64,000 nucleotides of DNA from Bacillus tuaregi (GCF_900104575.1 NZ_LT629731.1:2154031-2218030); one strand, 5' to 3'. Positions 52,884 to 62,319 are shown, counted from the first letter of the stretch. Program-made: numbers and translations. The notes: generated by a model from the letters alone, not told the origin.

Positions 52884-55136
52884 ATGAGTGAAGAGACTAA
52901 GGTAATAAATCGACGTACATTTTTGAAAGGGGCTGCTGGGGCTGCTGGTGTTGTCGCATTGGGAGGATTGGTTGGATGTTCGACAGAAGAAGCCGCTGAT
53001 AAATCTTCAAAGACTAGCAGTAGCTCTGGTAGCACAGCAGGAAGCAAAGCAGTGGCAGGTGAACTGATCGCGGCAGCCTATCTCAATCCGCAGGATTATG
53101 ATTACCGTCAAAACACAACCGACTTCAAGACGCTATTTTCGCCACTGAAGATTGGTTCGCTCAACCTAAATCACCGCATGATTAAGTCTGCCGCTGGGTC
53201 TGCCACCTACCTTGCTGGGCTTACTGATGAGCTGCTCCAGTACTATGTTAGCTTCGCCAAGGGCGGAGTTGAGCTGATCTGGGTCGAAGGTCTTCCTGAG
53301 TTTGAACCGTCGATGGATGGCAGTCCTACAGCAAATGCAACCATTGAATTCGGTAAGAAGCTGGTTAAGGAATGTGGAAAATACGGGGCAAAGCTTGGCT
53401 ATCAGTGGGCGCAGTTCCCAATGAAGCCAGTTGGTGAAATGACGGTCGAAGATATTGCCGGTGCCCAAGCCCGTGGTGTGGCCATCGCCCAGACGCTGAA
53501 GCAAATGGGCTTTGTTGCTTTGGAAATCAATGCTGCCGGCTTTAACCTCGGTGAGCAGTTCCTGTCACGTTTCCATAATGTCCGTACGGATGAATACGGT
53601 GCCGGCAATTTGGAAAACCGTGCACGCTTCGTGACCGAATGTATTGATCAAATCAAAAAAGCCTGCGGAAAAAGCTTTATTGTTCAGCTGTTAATCGACT
53701 GTATCGAGGAAAACGACAATCTCACCAACAACGCCACTCTGATGACGTTAGATAACGCAGTGACCGATCCGTACAATAAAGTCACAACCATCGAAGAAGG
53801 TATCGGTCTTGCCAAGCTGTTCGAGGCGGCTGGCTGTGATTCAATGCATCTGCGCTTAGGACCACTTGGCAACCACCCTTGTCAATTCGGCAGCGACCTT
53901 TACTTTATCTTGAACGGGATTGAAGGGGCAACCGGCTATGGTACCCAATGGGATTTCTCCAGGCATTGGCAGGGCCAGTTGATTGGAAATCACAGCGGTG
54001 CTGGTATGCTCATTAATATTGTCGGGCGCTACAAAGAAGCGCTTAAGATTCCTTGTGGCACGGTGACGTACATGGATCCGGCCCATGCTCCGGATTTATT
54101 TGAGAAGGCGCTCGCAGATGGCAAGGTCGATTTCTATTTGATGAACCGTCCGCTTACCGTTGACACCGAATACGTCAACAAATTAAAAGAGGGACGCATC
54201 GAAGAAATTGCCCCTTGTACGCGTTGTCTGCACTGCCACATTGGCTCAAACGAGATGAACCGTGAGTTGGGTTATTGCCGCGTTAACGCCCTAACGCAAC
54301 GCGTCATGACCGACAAAGGTCCGAAAACGTATGAGCTTGAACTAGCTCCAAAACCGAAGAAGGTTATGGTCATTGGTGGCGGTCCAGCTGGTATGGAGGC
54401 CGCTCGCATCGCAGGTGCTCGTGGTCACAAGGTTACACTCTATGAAAAAAGTAGTGCGCTTGGTGGTCAGCTCACCGTTGCTAGTTTGGTAAAAGGACCT
54501 CACGAAAACCTGGACGACCTAACAGCTTACCTAACCAAGCAGCAGGAGCTTAATGGGGTGACCGTCGTTTTGAAAAAAGAAGTCGACGTTTCGCTTATTG
54601 CCAGTGAAGCTCCCGATGCTGTTATCCTGGCAGTCGGTGCTTTGCCAGGCAAGGTGGAGGCAAGCGGCAGCGGTGTGCCGATTCTCAACTATGAAAAATT
54701 CATGGGTAAAGAGACCGGAGAAAACGTCGTCGTATACGGATCAAACGCCCAGGCCTTCGACGCAGCTCTGTGGTTGACCGTGCACAAGAAGAAGGTCACA
54801 ATTGTAACGCCGAACTCGAATGAGGACCTGGACAAGCAACAGTCCCAGCACGCCAAACGCTTTATGACGACAGCGCTCTATTCATTGGGTGTAAAAGCCT
54901 ATCCAGGATCCACCATTAAGAAAATCGGTAAAGGCGAGATTACGATTGCAACGGATGCCGGGTTTGAGACCATCATCGCTGCAGATTCAATCATCAATGC
55001 TGCCGACCTATTACCAAACAAGTCCTTACTTAAAGGTATTTCAGTAAAAGAGACTTACGCAATTGGCGACTGTAATGAGCCGTATAACATCGCTTTGGCT
55101 ATCCGTGCCGGAAACGATGCCGGCCGAGCTGTGTAG
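52884..55136 (+). CDS. Tat-exported flavin oxidoreductase of the old-yellow-enzyme / 2,4-dienoyl-CoA reductase type
   Basis: A 750-residue protein. It starts with a twin-arginine signal (INRRTFLKG, residues 8-16) and a lipobox LVGC (Cys32), then a Ser-rich linker. An old-yellow-enzyme barrel follows (FSPLKIGSLNLNHRMIKSA; FVALEINAAGFNLGEQFLS), a 4Fe-4S motif CTRCLHCHIG..C near 450, and an FAD/NAD domain (MVIGGGPAGMEAARIAGARG). The gene is visibly richer in GC than its neighbours. Proteins of this make-up are frequent in anaerobic Coriobacteria and Clostridia as external reductases of enoate-like acceptors. AAGAGGAG lies before ATG 52884. Location outside the membrane and foreign origin are inferred. 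Confidence 0.85.
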   Translation: MSEETKVINRRTFLKGAAGAAGVVALGGLVGCSTEEAADKSSKTSSSSGSTAGSKAVAGELIAAAYLNPQDYDYRQNTTDFKTLFSPLKIGSLNLNHRMIKSAAGSATYLAGLTDELLQYYVSFAKGGVELIWVEGLPEFEPSMDGSPTANATIEFGKKLVKECGKYGAKLGYQWAQFPMKPVGEMTVEDIAGAQARGVAIAQTLKQMGFVALEINAAGFNLGEQFLSRFHNVRTDEYGAGNLENRARFVTECIDQIKKACGKSFIVQLLIDCIEENDNLTNNATLMTLDNAVTDPYNKVTTIEEGIGLAKLFEAAGCDSMHLRLGPLGNHPCQFGSDLYFILNGIEGATGYGTQWDFSRHWQGQLIGNHSGAGMLINIVGRYKEALKIPCGTVTYMDPAHAPDLFEKALADGKVDFYLMNRPLTVDTEYVNKLKEGRIEEIAPCTRCLHCHIGSNEMNRELGYCRVNALTQRVMTDKGPKTYELELAPKPKKVMVIGGGPAGMEAARIAGARGHKVTLYEKSSALGGQLTVASLVKGPHENLDDLTAYLTKQQELNGVTVVLKKEVDVSLIASEAPDAVILAVGALPGKVEASGSGVPILNYEKFMGKETGENVVVYGSNAQAFDAALWLTVHKKKVTIVTPNSNEDLDKQQSQHAKRFMTTALYSLGVKAYPGSTIKKIGKGEITIATDAGFETIIAADSIINAADLLPNKSLLKGISVKETYAIGDCNEPYNIALAIRAGNDAGRAV

Positions 55137-55202
55137 GAAAGGGAAACTGAACTCCTTTTGAAGTTATTATATCTGATAGATCAAGTAAATGAACCAAATG
55201 GG

Positions 55203-55230
55203 AACCCGAGGGCCATACCTCGGGTTTTCT
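55203..55230 (+). terminator. Terminator after the flavoprotein gene
   Basis: AACCCGAGG-GCCATA-CCTCGGGTT followed by TTCTT. Confidence 0.8.
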
Positions 55231-55374
55231 TATTATATCGGCAAGAACCATTAAAGCGATTAGACAGAAAGGAACGTATCAATTCAAGCGTAAACTCACA
55301 GAATATTGCAGATGTTCCCAAAAGACAGTTGGATATTTATGATAAAATATCAGGTGAGATGAGGAGGAATTACT

Positions 55375-55443
55375 GTGGCTGTAACCATTATTTTTAATCC
55401 GATGTTTGCTTTAATGCTTGTTAGTGTATCGCCAACTAAATAA
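55375..55443 (+). CDS. 22-residue hydrophobic peptide
   Basis: GTG at 55375 with GAGGAGG seven bases upstream; VAVTIIFNPMFALMLVSVSPTK then TAA. The strong site is its only support. Could be a leader or a stump of a truncated gene. Confidence 0.3.
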   Translation: MAVTIIFNPMFALMLVSVSPTK

Positions 55444-55490
55444 TCTGTTTATGATAACATAATAAGAAACCTTTGTTTAAGGAGGAGTCA

Positions 55491-55772
55491 ATGAGTTTGA
55501 TCGCACAACACCCTTATATAAAAACAGAACGAACAGTAACAAGTATTGAACAACTTGAAGTGGAGTATGACCGAATCATTTACTTATACAATGATAAGGT
55601 AGTTACACAGAATAGAGAGTTTCCGATTAAGGATGTGATGGATTTTTCTTATCGAGAAATTGCCAAGCAAGGTGGTATTCTCTATTTACACACGGTACAA
55701 GGCGTATATCCGTATATCGTGAAAGCTTCACCAGAAGCTTTTCTCACAGCCTATCGAGCTTATTTTAAGTAA
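55491..55772 (+). CDS. Small protein of unknown function
   Basis: A 93-residue protein starting at ATG 55491 (AAGGAGGAGTCA upstream). Sequence SLIAQHPYIKTERTVTSIEQ, later DFSYREIAKQGGILYLHTVQ and a Tyr-rich end. Alternating polar/hydrophobic strands suggest a small beta domain. No family recognised, no partner. Confidence 0.65.
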   Translation: MSLIAQHPYIKTERTVTSIEQLEVEYDRIIYLYNDKVVTQNREFPIKDVMDFSYREIAKQGGILYLHTVQGVYPYIVKASPEAFLTAYRAYFK

Positions 55773-56024
55773 AAGTTGCATGAAAGAAAATCATCCTGCT
55801 ATATAATTAACACTGTGCTTTAACAGAGCCTATAAAAAAGACCCTAAATGTAGAATAGACATCATTTGCTCCATTAAAGGCATCGAGCGCAATCCTGTAG
55901 TAGGTAAGCGCTTATTTTCATTTTAAGACGAGATTAGTAGGCAGCCCAATATTAGAACTATGCTAAAATTAACTAGAGTGAAAGAATGCGACGAATTTGT
56001 TCGAATAGAGAGGGAGTGACATGC
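55773..56024. repeat. Short gap with an isolated MITE end
   Basis: AACACTGTGCTTTAACAGAGC at 55809-55829 is identical to the right end of the MITE at 46658-46834. The rest of that element is absent. Confidence 0.6.
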
Positions 56025-56258
56025 TTGTTGAAAATACTTCGTTATGTGTTATCAGTCATAACCCTTATACTTGCATCTTATGGGCTAATTACGAAAAGTT
56101 ATAAGTTAGGGGATTTTATGATTCTTTTCTTAGGTCTAACCATGTTGGTTATAGGGATAGAAGAGTTTCGAAATGAACGAAAAGTAATCGGATGGTTTCT
56201 AATCGGCGTTTTTCTATTTTCATTGTACGTAGCGATTGAAGGATTCTTATTAAGATAA
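56025..56258 (+). CDS. DUF3953-like small membrane protein
   Basis: A 77-residue protein with three hydrophobic segments (LRYVLSVITLILASYGLI; MILFLGLTMLVIGIEEF; VIGWFLIGVFLFSLYVAI). It fits DUF3953 of Bacillaceae. TTG 56025 is eight bases behind GGGAG. Function unknown. Confidence 0.65.
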   Translation: MLKILRYVLSVITLILASYGLITKSYKLGDFMILFLGLTMLVIGIEEFRNERKVIGWFLIGVFLFSLYVAIEGFLLR

Positions 56259-56319
56259 AGGCGCGATATTCTAACAACAGCTAATGATAGGATGATCCTG
56301 AGCTGGTTAGGGGGAGACC

Positions 56320-56619
56320 ATGAGAGTCATTTTAGAGCTATTACGTATTATTATAATATTTATGATACTAGGTAGCCTTGCTTGGTTAGTCATAGGGAAT
56401 ATTTATACAATTAATGAAGTGGCAGAGAGGTATCAGTGGGTGGCAGCACTAGGAATTTATGTGGCACTCTTTGTATTGTATAGGAATAAACTCCAATTTT
56501 CAGGTTGGTATAAAGGAAAAGGACGCGAAAAACTATCTAGAGCAGCAACAATTAGTATACTGTGTTGTTCAATTTTTATGCTGACTTTACCCATTATTCT
56601 AGGCTTACTACTGAGCTGA
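56320..56619 (+). CDS. Small membrane protein
   Basis: A 99-residue protein with three membrane helices (about 5-27, 38-54, 75-97) and a basic loop between the second and third. AGGGGGAG before the ATG. No family recognised; it lies in a row of small membrane genes. Confidence 0.6.
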   Translation: MRVILELLRIIIIFMILGSLAWLVIGNIYTINEVAERYQWVAALGIYVALFVLYRNKLQFSGWYKGKGREKLSRAATISILCCSIFMLTLPIILGLLLS

Positions 56620-56732
56620 CAATAATACATTGAAAAGAAATTGTACATAACGGAACTATGAAAAGGTGTGTTCTTATGTTCTTAAAAACTTATAAGCTCT
56701 TACATTAGAAATCATTTTAGGGGGTTGAATGA

Positions 56733-56837
56733 ATGTTCAGTTTGAGTGATGCAGCTGCACAATTACTATTTATAGGGGTCTTGATGATCATTGGATGGGC
56801 GATATTTTCATTGGTGCGACGTAAAAAAAATAAGTAG
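56733..56837 (+). CDS. 34-residue single-helix membrane peptide
   Basis: MFSLSDAAAQLLFIGVLMII, GWAIFSLVRRKKNK: one helix and a basic tail, inside-positive at the C-terminus. AGGGGG lies about nine bases before the ATG. Third of a run of small membrane genes on this strand. Confidence 0.5.
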   Translation: MFSLSDAAAQLLFIGVLMIIGWAIFSLVRRKKNK

Positions 56838-57042
56838 TATTTCTATAACGGGTGCGAACCTTTAGAATTTTTGCTCATTAATCAATCAGGAGCGTTTAAT
56901 TGAATCATGCTTAATTATGTAATTGGCTGTTTAATAGTTGAGTCTATATGAAAAGGAAACCTTATCCTAACCTAGTATTTACGTTGAAAAACGGAGAATA
57001 AAAGAAGTAGGAAATCCCTACTTCTTATCTATCCTAGCTTCA

Positions 57043-57324
57043 TTACTCCATAGCTTTAAGAGGAAACGGCGGGACGTCCCAAGATTCAATTTCAAAGTCT
57101 CTCACCCCATTAACGATATAAGGGTCATTCTCAACTAAACGCTGCGTTTCTTCATAAGACTCTGTTCTAAACAAAAGATATCCGCCAACCTTACCTTTAA
57201 ACAATCCTGCCGTCAGTAAAGTTCCTTCATCATATAAACCTTTAAGATAATCTAAATGAGTAGCCTTTAAATGTGCTCCCTTATCATTCCCTTTTAAAGT
57301 ATATTTTACTAAGTACAATAGCAT
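57043..57324 (-). CDS. YciI-family protein
   Basis: A 93-residue YCII-related protein (VKYTLKGNDKGAHLKATHLD at the N-terminus, then ESYEETQRLVENDPYIVNGV). The conserved His near residue 23 and the Asp of ENDP, at the place of the family's His-Asp pair, are present. GAGAGGGAG precedes the start. Members of this ferredoxin-like fold include small hydrolases; the role here is unknown. Confidence 0.8.
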   Translation of the reverse strand: MLLYLVKYTLKGNDKGAHLKATHLDYLKGLYDEGTLLTAGLFKGKVGGYLLFRTESYEETQRLVENDPYIVNGVRDFEIESWDVPPFPLKAME

Positions 57325-57360
57325 CTATAATCTCCCTCTCTGAAAATATTCTTTTTAAAT

Positions 57361-57390
57361 AATGAGAATATTATGAATATTATTCTCATT
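57361..57390. promoter_or_regulatory. Fur/PerR-like inverted repeat
   Basis: AATGAGAAT and ATTCTCATT, perfect 9-bp arms with a 12-base AT spacer, 36 bases upstream of the YciI gene. The half-sites are like those of Fur-family boxes, but the spacing is longer than in the classical 7-1-7 box. Confidence 0.45.
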
Positions 57391-57498
57391 ATATAGGAAT
57401 ATAAGTCTGCTTCGCAATTAGTAATACATATTTTGAATAGAAACGTTGTTTTATAGTGGTAACTTTGATCATTAACGTCAGCCATTATCTTTAGCTAA

Positions 57499-58134
57499 CT
57501 ATTTAGACGGAAAGATGGTATATGACCACGAATAGATAAAGTCCACGATGAAAACGAGACACCAGATCCTACCAATAGAATATATCGTTTCATTTGGATA
57601 TGGCGATTGCTCTACGTTACCAACATCAACCCAGGAAAAATCCTTGATATACATGAGCATTTCCTGAAGGCTTTCTGTTCCCATGGACCAAAAGATGACT
57701 TGTGCTATAAGGAAAATAACCAAGTGAATCATTGCACTAACGCGATATTTCTTCGCTTTACACTTAGAATCTTTTTCTCTCGCCATCGTCTGATAGTCTT
57801 TTTCATTTAAAAGCTCTACACCGCGCCATTCCCCAATTTTTCTCCGCATCCAGCGATCAAGGCGAAGAAAATCAAATATCCCAAACGTACACGCATAGAT
57901 GACAAAGATGGTGATGACAATTTGAAACGTGGAGAATTCCCCTGTATGCTGATAAATCATGAGCGCTAAGACTGCTTCCAATACGATAAACGCAAGGAAA
58001 GTGAAGACAAAAAGGACGCTCACCCTTTTATTAACTAAAAAATAACGAAAAAATCCAAATAGAATGAGGGACAATACGGATAAGATTTCTGCCGCAATGA
58101 AAATACCCCATTGGTATTCAATTAATAATTCCAT
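57499..58134 (-). CDS. Multi-spanning membrane protein under MerR control
   Basis: A 211-residue protein with about five membrane helices (positions 8-28, 38-60, 72-92, 130-150 and 185-205). No family recognised. The start lies three bases beyond the MerR stop, so both genes form one transcript and the protein is the likely target or partner of the regulator. Confidence 0.65.
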   Translation of the reverse strand: MELLIEYQWGIFIAAEILSVLSLILFGFFRYFLVNKRVSVLFVFTFLAFIVLEAVLALMIYQHTGEFSTFQIVITIFVIYACTFGIFDFLRLDRWMRRKIGEWRGVELLNEKDYQTMAREKDSKCKAKKYRVSAMIHLVIFLIAQVIFWSMGTESLQEMLMYIKDFSWVDVGNVEQSPYPNETIYSIGRIWCLVFIVDFIYSWSYTIFPSK

Positions 58135-58137
58135 GTT

Positions 58138-58902
58138 TTAGCTCTCGCCTCCCATACGTTCAGCCTCTTTTTTGAAAAAATAGTCTGTTGCTGCTTCGAC
58201 AAATTCAAGTACCTCTTGTTCAATCGGATACAATCCGGTCATTTCAGATTTTTCCTGGGACTTCCGTACTTCCCAAAAGGCATTGGACAGTTCTTCATTT
58301 CCAGCAAATAACTCCTGATCCTTTTCTAGTAATCTGCGTATGATACGCTGCACTTCAACGGATTCGATTCCTTTTGCCATGTGCTTCTTAATTTGGGCCA
58401 GTAAAGCAACCCATTCCAATGTGTCAGGATCGCTGCTGTTTACATTGGGGAGGAGATCGAAAAGCTTCTTTTTATCCTCCTTGAATTGCTGCTGTAAAAA
58501 TTCCTCCCGCATGAACTTGTTTTGTTGGGAAAAGTGGATAAGCTGCTGTATTTGTTGCATATCCACTTTTCCCTCAAGAGTAAATTGATTCATTAACCCG
58601 GTTACCATCTTTTCCATTTGTTCCAGTTTTTCTTTCTCCCTGATAATGTAATTCAATTGACTTTGAAGTCCGCTAAACCAATCATGCTTCTCGTTTGCAA
58701 GCATCTCTGCTATTTCTTTTAAAGAAAAGCCTAAGGATTTTAAAAACTGGATTTCCTGAAGCTTCTTCAGCTCCTTTTCCCCATATAAACGGTGACCGCC
58801 GTCTGTTTTGCCTGCGGGTAATAGTAGACCGATATGATCATAATGCCTTAAGGTTCTTACCGTTAAACCAGTTTGTTTGGTTACTTCCTTAATAGATATC
58901 AT
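58138..58902 (-). CDS. MerR-family regulator (TipA-like)
   Basis: A 254-residue regulator. The N-terminal winged helix shows ISIKEVTKQTGLTVRTLRHY followed by DHIGLLLPAGKTDGGHRLYG, then the dimer helix and a long helical C-terminal domain, like TipA/Mta-type multidrug-responsive regulators. No metal-binding Cys set is seen. ATG 58902 follows TAGGAGG by nine bases. It sits behind a promoter with a 19-base spacer, as MerR proteins need, and is followed by its partner membrane gene. Confidence 0.87.
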   Translation of the reverse strand: MISIKEVTKQTGLTVRTLRHYDHIGLLLPAGKTDGGHRLYGEKELKKLQEIQFLKSLGFSLKEIAEMLANEKHDWFSGLQSQLNYIIREKEKLEQMEKMVTGLMNQFTLEGKVDMQQIQQLIHFSQQNKFMREEFLQQQFKEDKKKLFDLLPNVNSSDPDTLEWVALLAQIKKHMAKGIESVEVQRIIRRLLEKDQELFAGNEELSNAFWEVRKSQEKSEMTGLYPIEQEVLEFVEAATDYFFKKEAERMGGES

Positions 58903-58925
58903 GCAATAAAACCTCCTACAATTGC

Positions 58926-58956
58926 ATTTTACCAAATGACGCTACGTCACTTTCAA
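58926..58956 (-). promoter_or_regulatory. MerR-type promoter with 19-bp spacer
   Basis: On the minus strand: TTGAAA, then 19 bases holding TGACG-TAG-CGTCA, then TAAAAT. The long spacer and the dyad between -35 and -10 are the typical design for MerR activators. Confidence 0.75.
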
Positions 58957-59167
58957 GAGATAATTAATTAAAATAGTTCCTGCTTTTTAAGCAGAGTAAG
59001 GAATAGCGATAAAAAAAGTAATCTTCAACAATCGGGCGCCATCTTGAGGACAGCTTTCAGGTTTTCATGTAGAATAAAGCGGAGAAAGGACATAGTAAGT
59101 ATAGCGTTACCCTTACCTTTATACTTACAGAATTTGGATCGTACCTGACGCCATTGGAGGTGAACAA

Positions 59168-59701
59168 GTGAAGATAAGAAAACGGATACTTGGTTATGTA
59201 ATTGATTTATTTATTTCAATAGCTATGTGTATCGTTCTTTCAATCCTACCATTTCTCGTTGTTGCCGTAATCGCTTTACTATTCTTGCCTTTCGTTGCCA
59301 GTTACGAAGATACATGGAATCCAATCTTAACTGGAATCATGAATGGCATGCTGCTGCTGGGTGCTTTAGTGTTTATCTTCAGGTCACTAGGGGCTCATTT
59401 CAAATTAACCTTCACACGGGGTTACAAATTTACCGGTTTAATAGTCGAAAATACCAATAAATTTAGATTGTTTACATGGTGGTTTATAAGAAACGGAATA
59501 GCAGGTCTATTTATTTTCCTAATTGCTTATCATTTAGCAAATGAAATCGACTACAAGTACTTATTTGTACCAATTATTATTTACATAATCTATTTATGTA
59601 TAGATGGGATCGTGTTTCTTCTGACAAAGGGGCAAAGAACTTTGACTGAAATTTGGACTGGCATAGAAGTGTTAGAAATAACGAAAGGTAGTAAAAGCTA
59701 A
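59168..59701 (+). CDS. RDD-family membrane protein
   Basis: A 177-residue protein: RKRILGYVIDLFISIAM at the N-terminus, with Arg and Asp of the RDD motif, four membrane helices, and GQRTLTEIWTGIEV (usually K/G-RxxLHDxxAxT) near the end. GTG 59168 follows GGAGGTG. Members are often linked to Na+/H+ or osmotic stress, but the role is open. Confidence 0.8.
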   Translation: MKIRKRILGYVIDLFISIAMCIVLSILPFLVVAVIALLFLPFVASYEDTWNPILTGIMNGMLLLGALVFIFRSLGAHFKLTFTRGYKFTGLIVENTNKFRLFTWWFIRNGIAGLFIFLIAYHLANEIDYKYLFVPIIIYIIYLCIDGIVFLLTKGQRTLTEIWTGIEVLEITKGSKS

Positions 59702-59768
59702 GTCCTTTCAAATAAAGAAAAAAGGTTATGTATAATCTACTTAGGAAACCATTTTTAGGGGGGATAAA

Positions 59769-60749
59769 ATGAAAGCCATTCAAGTAACAGAGTTTGGTGG
59801 ACCTGAAAAATTAGTCTTTACAGATGTTGAGGATGTAGAAGCAGGCAAGGGAGAGGTATGTGTTCGTTTATTTGCAGCGGGTGTGAATCCGGCAGATGCC
59901 TATACGTTAACAGGTACATATGCGACAGTCCCACAGCTGCCTTATATCCCAGGGGTAGACGGTGCAGGCATCGTAGAAGCGATTGGAGAAGAAGTCTCAA
60001 ATGTACGTGTGGGTGATCGTGTATTTATAGCGTCCTTCAAAGGAAGATATCATTCTGGCACATTTGCCCAAAAAGTAGTATGTGATCAAACAATCGTTCA
60101 TCCCTTACCAGAGCACGTCTCTTTTGAACAAGGGGCGGCATTAGGCATACCGGCATTGACTGCCTATCGGGCATTATTTCAACGTGCCTCTGTAAAGCCT
60201 GGTCAAACCGTGCTGATTCATGGAGCGAGTGGTGGGGTTGGATTACAGGCTGTACAAATGGCAAAATCCCACGGAGCTAAAGTGATAGGAACTGCAAGTA
60301 AGCCAGAGGGTAAAAGATTGGTTGAGCAAGCTGGTGCAGATGTGGTCATTGATCATGTGACAGAAGCAACGATTAATGAGACGCTAGCCTTAACGGATGG
60401 CAAAGGACCTGATGTCATTATTGAATTTTTAGCAAACGTTAATTTAGAAACAGACTTAAAGCTGATTGCACCATTTGGTAAAATCGTCGTAATTGGAAAT
60501 CGTGGTTCCATCGAAATCAATCCACGACTTGCCATGCAAAAGGAATGTGATATTTTAGGAACCGCCCTTTGGAACGCAAGGCAAGATGAATATGAACAAA
60601 GCATTCACGGTGTCATCGATATGCTAACAAGGGGTGCACTACGGCCGATGATTGGTACCATTTTGCCATTACAGAAAGCATCTCAGGCCTTTGAACAGCA
60701 GGCTAGAGGGATTGGAAATGGGAAGATTGTTTTAAGTTTTATTATATAA
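59769..60749 (+). CDS. NADPH:quinone oxidoreductase (zinc-independent MDR family)
   Basis: A 326-residue medium-chain reductase. AGVNPADAYTLTGTYATVP and PYIPGVDGAGIVEAIGEEV mark the QOR branch; the NADPH-binding motif is VLIHGASGGVGLQAVQMAK. No zinc-ligand Cys cluster is found. AGGGGGGAT before the ATG. It reduces quinones or other electrophiles; the exact substrate is open. Confidence 0.9.
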   Translation: MKAIQVTEFGGPEKLVFTDVEDVEAGKGEVCVRLFAAGVNPADAYTLTGTYATVPQLPYIPGVDGAGIVEAIGEEVSNVRVGDRVFIASFKGRYHSGTFAQKVVCDQTIVHPLPEHVSFEQGAALGIPALTAYRALFQRASVKPGQTVLIHGASGGVGLQAVQMAKSHGAKVIGTASKPEGKRLVEQAGADVVIDHVTEATINETLALTDGKGPDVIIEFLANVNLETDLKLIAPFGKIVVIGNRGSIEINPRLAMQKECDILGTALWNARQDEYEQSIHGVIDMLTRGALRPMIGTILPLQKASQAFEQQARGIGNGKIVLSFII

Positions 60750-60771
60750 AAAAGGTAACAAGGGAGACCAG

Positions 60772-60806
60772 GGCGCAAAAACATCGACAGATGATTGCGC
60801 CTTTTC
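60772..60806 (+). terminator. Terminator after the oxidoreductase gene
   Basis: GGCGCAA ... TTGCGCC followed by TTTTC, 14-base-plus loop. Confidence 0.7.
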
Positions 60807-60944
60807 AATTCTTGTTTAGTCTAAATTGTACAGAATAAGCTTAACGAGATTCGAGTTCATATTAAATATAAAAGAAACTTCTGAAATCATTCATTTTAAA
60901 TATGTAAATATACTGAGCATTTTAGGTTTCGGAATCACTTAAGA

Positions 60945-61478
60945 TTAATAATTTTCATTTCTCACTTCAAAAAAGCTTTGAGCATGTTTGCAGACCGGAC
61001 AAACTTTAAGCGCTTTCTTTCCGATTACAAGATGTCCACAGTTTCTGCATTCCCACATAGTTTCTTCACTCTTTTCAAATACTGCTTTCATCTCTACATT
61101 ATTCAGAAGGGAACGAAATCTTTCCTCATGTGCTTTCTCAATTTGTCCTACCATTCTGAACTGTGCTGCAAGTACCTTAAAACCTTCTTCTTCCGCTTCC
61201 TTTGCAAAGGTTTCATACATATCGGTCCACTCGTAATTCTCACCTTCCGCTGCATGAAGTAAATTGGATGCGGTATCACCAAGCTCTCCAAGCGCATTAA
61301 ACCAAAGCTTTGCATGTTCCTTTTCATTATCAGCTGTTTTGGTAAAAAGTTCAGCTATTTGCTCATAGCCCTCCTTTTTTGCAACGGATGCGAAATAAGT
61401 GTACTTGCTTCTTGCCTGAGATTCACCTGCAAACGCTTCTTTCAAGTTTGCTTCTGTTTTAGTTCCTTTTAAGTTCAT
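60945..61478 (-). CDS. rbr: Rubrerythrin
   Basis: A 177-residue di-iron peroxidase. The N-terminal four-helix domain contains the Glu/His ligands ([45 protein letters not shown]). A C-terminal rubredoxin-like domain follows ([24 protein letters not shown]). It removes hydrogen peroxide. ATG 61478, eight bases behind AAGGAG, is the start; the longer frame has no site. Confidence 0.92.
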   Translation of the reverse strand: MNLKGTKTEANLKEAFAGESQARSKYTYFASVAKKEGYEQIAELFTKTADNEKEHAKLWFNALGELGDTASNLLHAAEGENYEWTDMYETFAKEAEEEGFKVLAAQFRMVGQIEKAHEERFRSLLNNVEMKAVFEKSEETMWECRNCGHLVIGKKALKVCPVCKHAQSFFEVRNENY

Positions 61479-61904
61479 CGCCACTTCTCCTTCCAAGAAT
61501 TTTGTACAATTGTGACAGCCACCAGTTAACATATTCTGTCTATAAAATCCGGTAGCATCCTTTCACCTTTCTTATATAGAATAACTAAGAATAAGAAGCC
61601 AAACCATCGATTTTATGGATTGTCATTAAAAATTCAAAGATTTCAAAACTAATTTTATTAAAGCTTCTCATCGGTTCCATTTTAACTTCATTCAGCGGTA
61701 GTTTACCCGAGCGAGCTCAGGTAATCCGGACGCAAATTCGACGGGGAATTTGATTACTTACAAGTGATGTCGTAGTCCAATTACGCAGTGATAACAACTA
61801 TTGTCACTGTGATTTATGTTAAAATATAGCGAGAAGCAAAACTATTCTTGTCCATTAGAAGTTTCATAGGATAAGGACAATAACAGCATAGAAGGGAGAT
61901 AAGC
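61479..61904. other. Intergenic region with R1 copy E
   Basis: Apart from the shortened R1 copy (61682-61753) and an AAGGGAG site before 61905, no gene or strong signal is seen. The rubrerythrin promoter should lie near 61550-61620. Confidence 0.4.
61682..61753 (-). repeat. Dispersed repeat R1, copy E (internally deleted)
   Basis: Starts with TTAACTTCATTCAGC and jumps directly to GGTAGTTTACCCGAGCGAGC, then runs to the palindrome end, which itself lost two bases (CGACGGGGAATTTG). About 115 bp of the internal hairpin region are missing, and only the two ends are left. Confidence 0.8.
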
Positions 61905-62213
61905 ATGATTGAGATTAAACGAGCAGTCAGCTGGGCTGATAGACTAAGAAACTATCAAGTGATATTGGATGAAGAAGTGGTTGGCTCGATTAGACCACAA
62001 GGAGCCTTTGAGTATCCAGTAAAACCAGGCTTACATACACTATACCTGCAAATTGATTGGTGTCGAAGTAATAAATTGGAGTTTGGAATTCGAGATAACG
62101 AAACGCTAAGATTTAAGTGTGGTGGATTAAGAGACTTCAAATTTCTCGCTATCATTTGGTATATAACGATTAAAAGAAACAAATATCTATGGATTAAGCA
62201 GATAACATCGTAA
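61905..62213 (+). CDS. Small conserved beta-sandwich-like protein
   Basis: A 102-residue protein, IEIKRAVSWADRLRNYQVIL, then DEEVVGSIRPQGAFEYPVKP and GLHTLYLQIDWCRSNKLEF. The order, with 'G-x-I-x-x-G...F-x-V-x-P-G-x-H-x-L', resembles small PEGA-like domains. AGAAGGGAG precedes the ATG. Function unknown. Confidence 0.65.
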   Translation: MIEIKRAVSWADRLRNYQVILDEEVVGSIRPQGAFEYPVKPGLHTLYLQIDWCRSNKLEFGIRDNETLRFKCGGLRDFKFLAIIWYITIKRNKYLWIKQITS

Positions 62214-62319
62214 ACATCCGTCAACTTTAACAAGCTAATACATAGTAAAGAATGCTACATTCAGTTTTAGAATTAGTTATAATAAGATAATGAGTTATAA
62301 CTAAGGTCGAGGTGGAAAC

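Noticed and set aside
55158..55397. 79-codon frame after the flavoprotein
   Set aside because: It starts at TTG without a site and passes through the terminator at 55203-55230.
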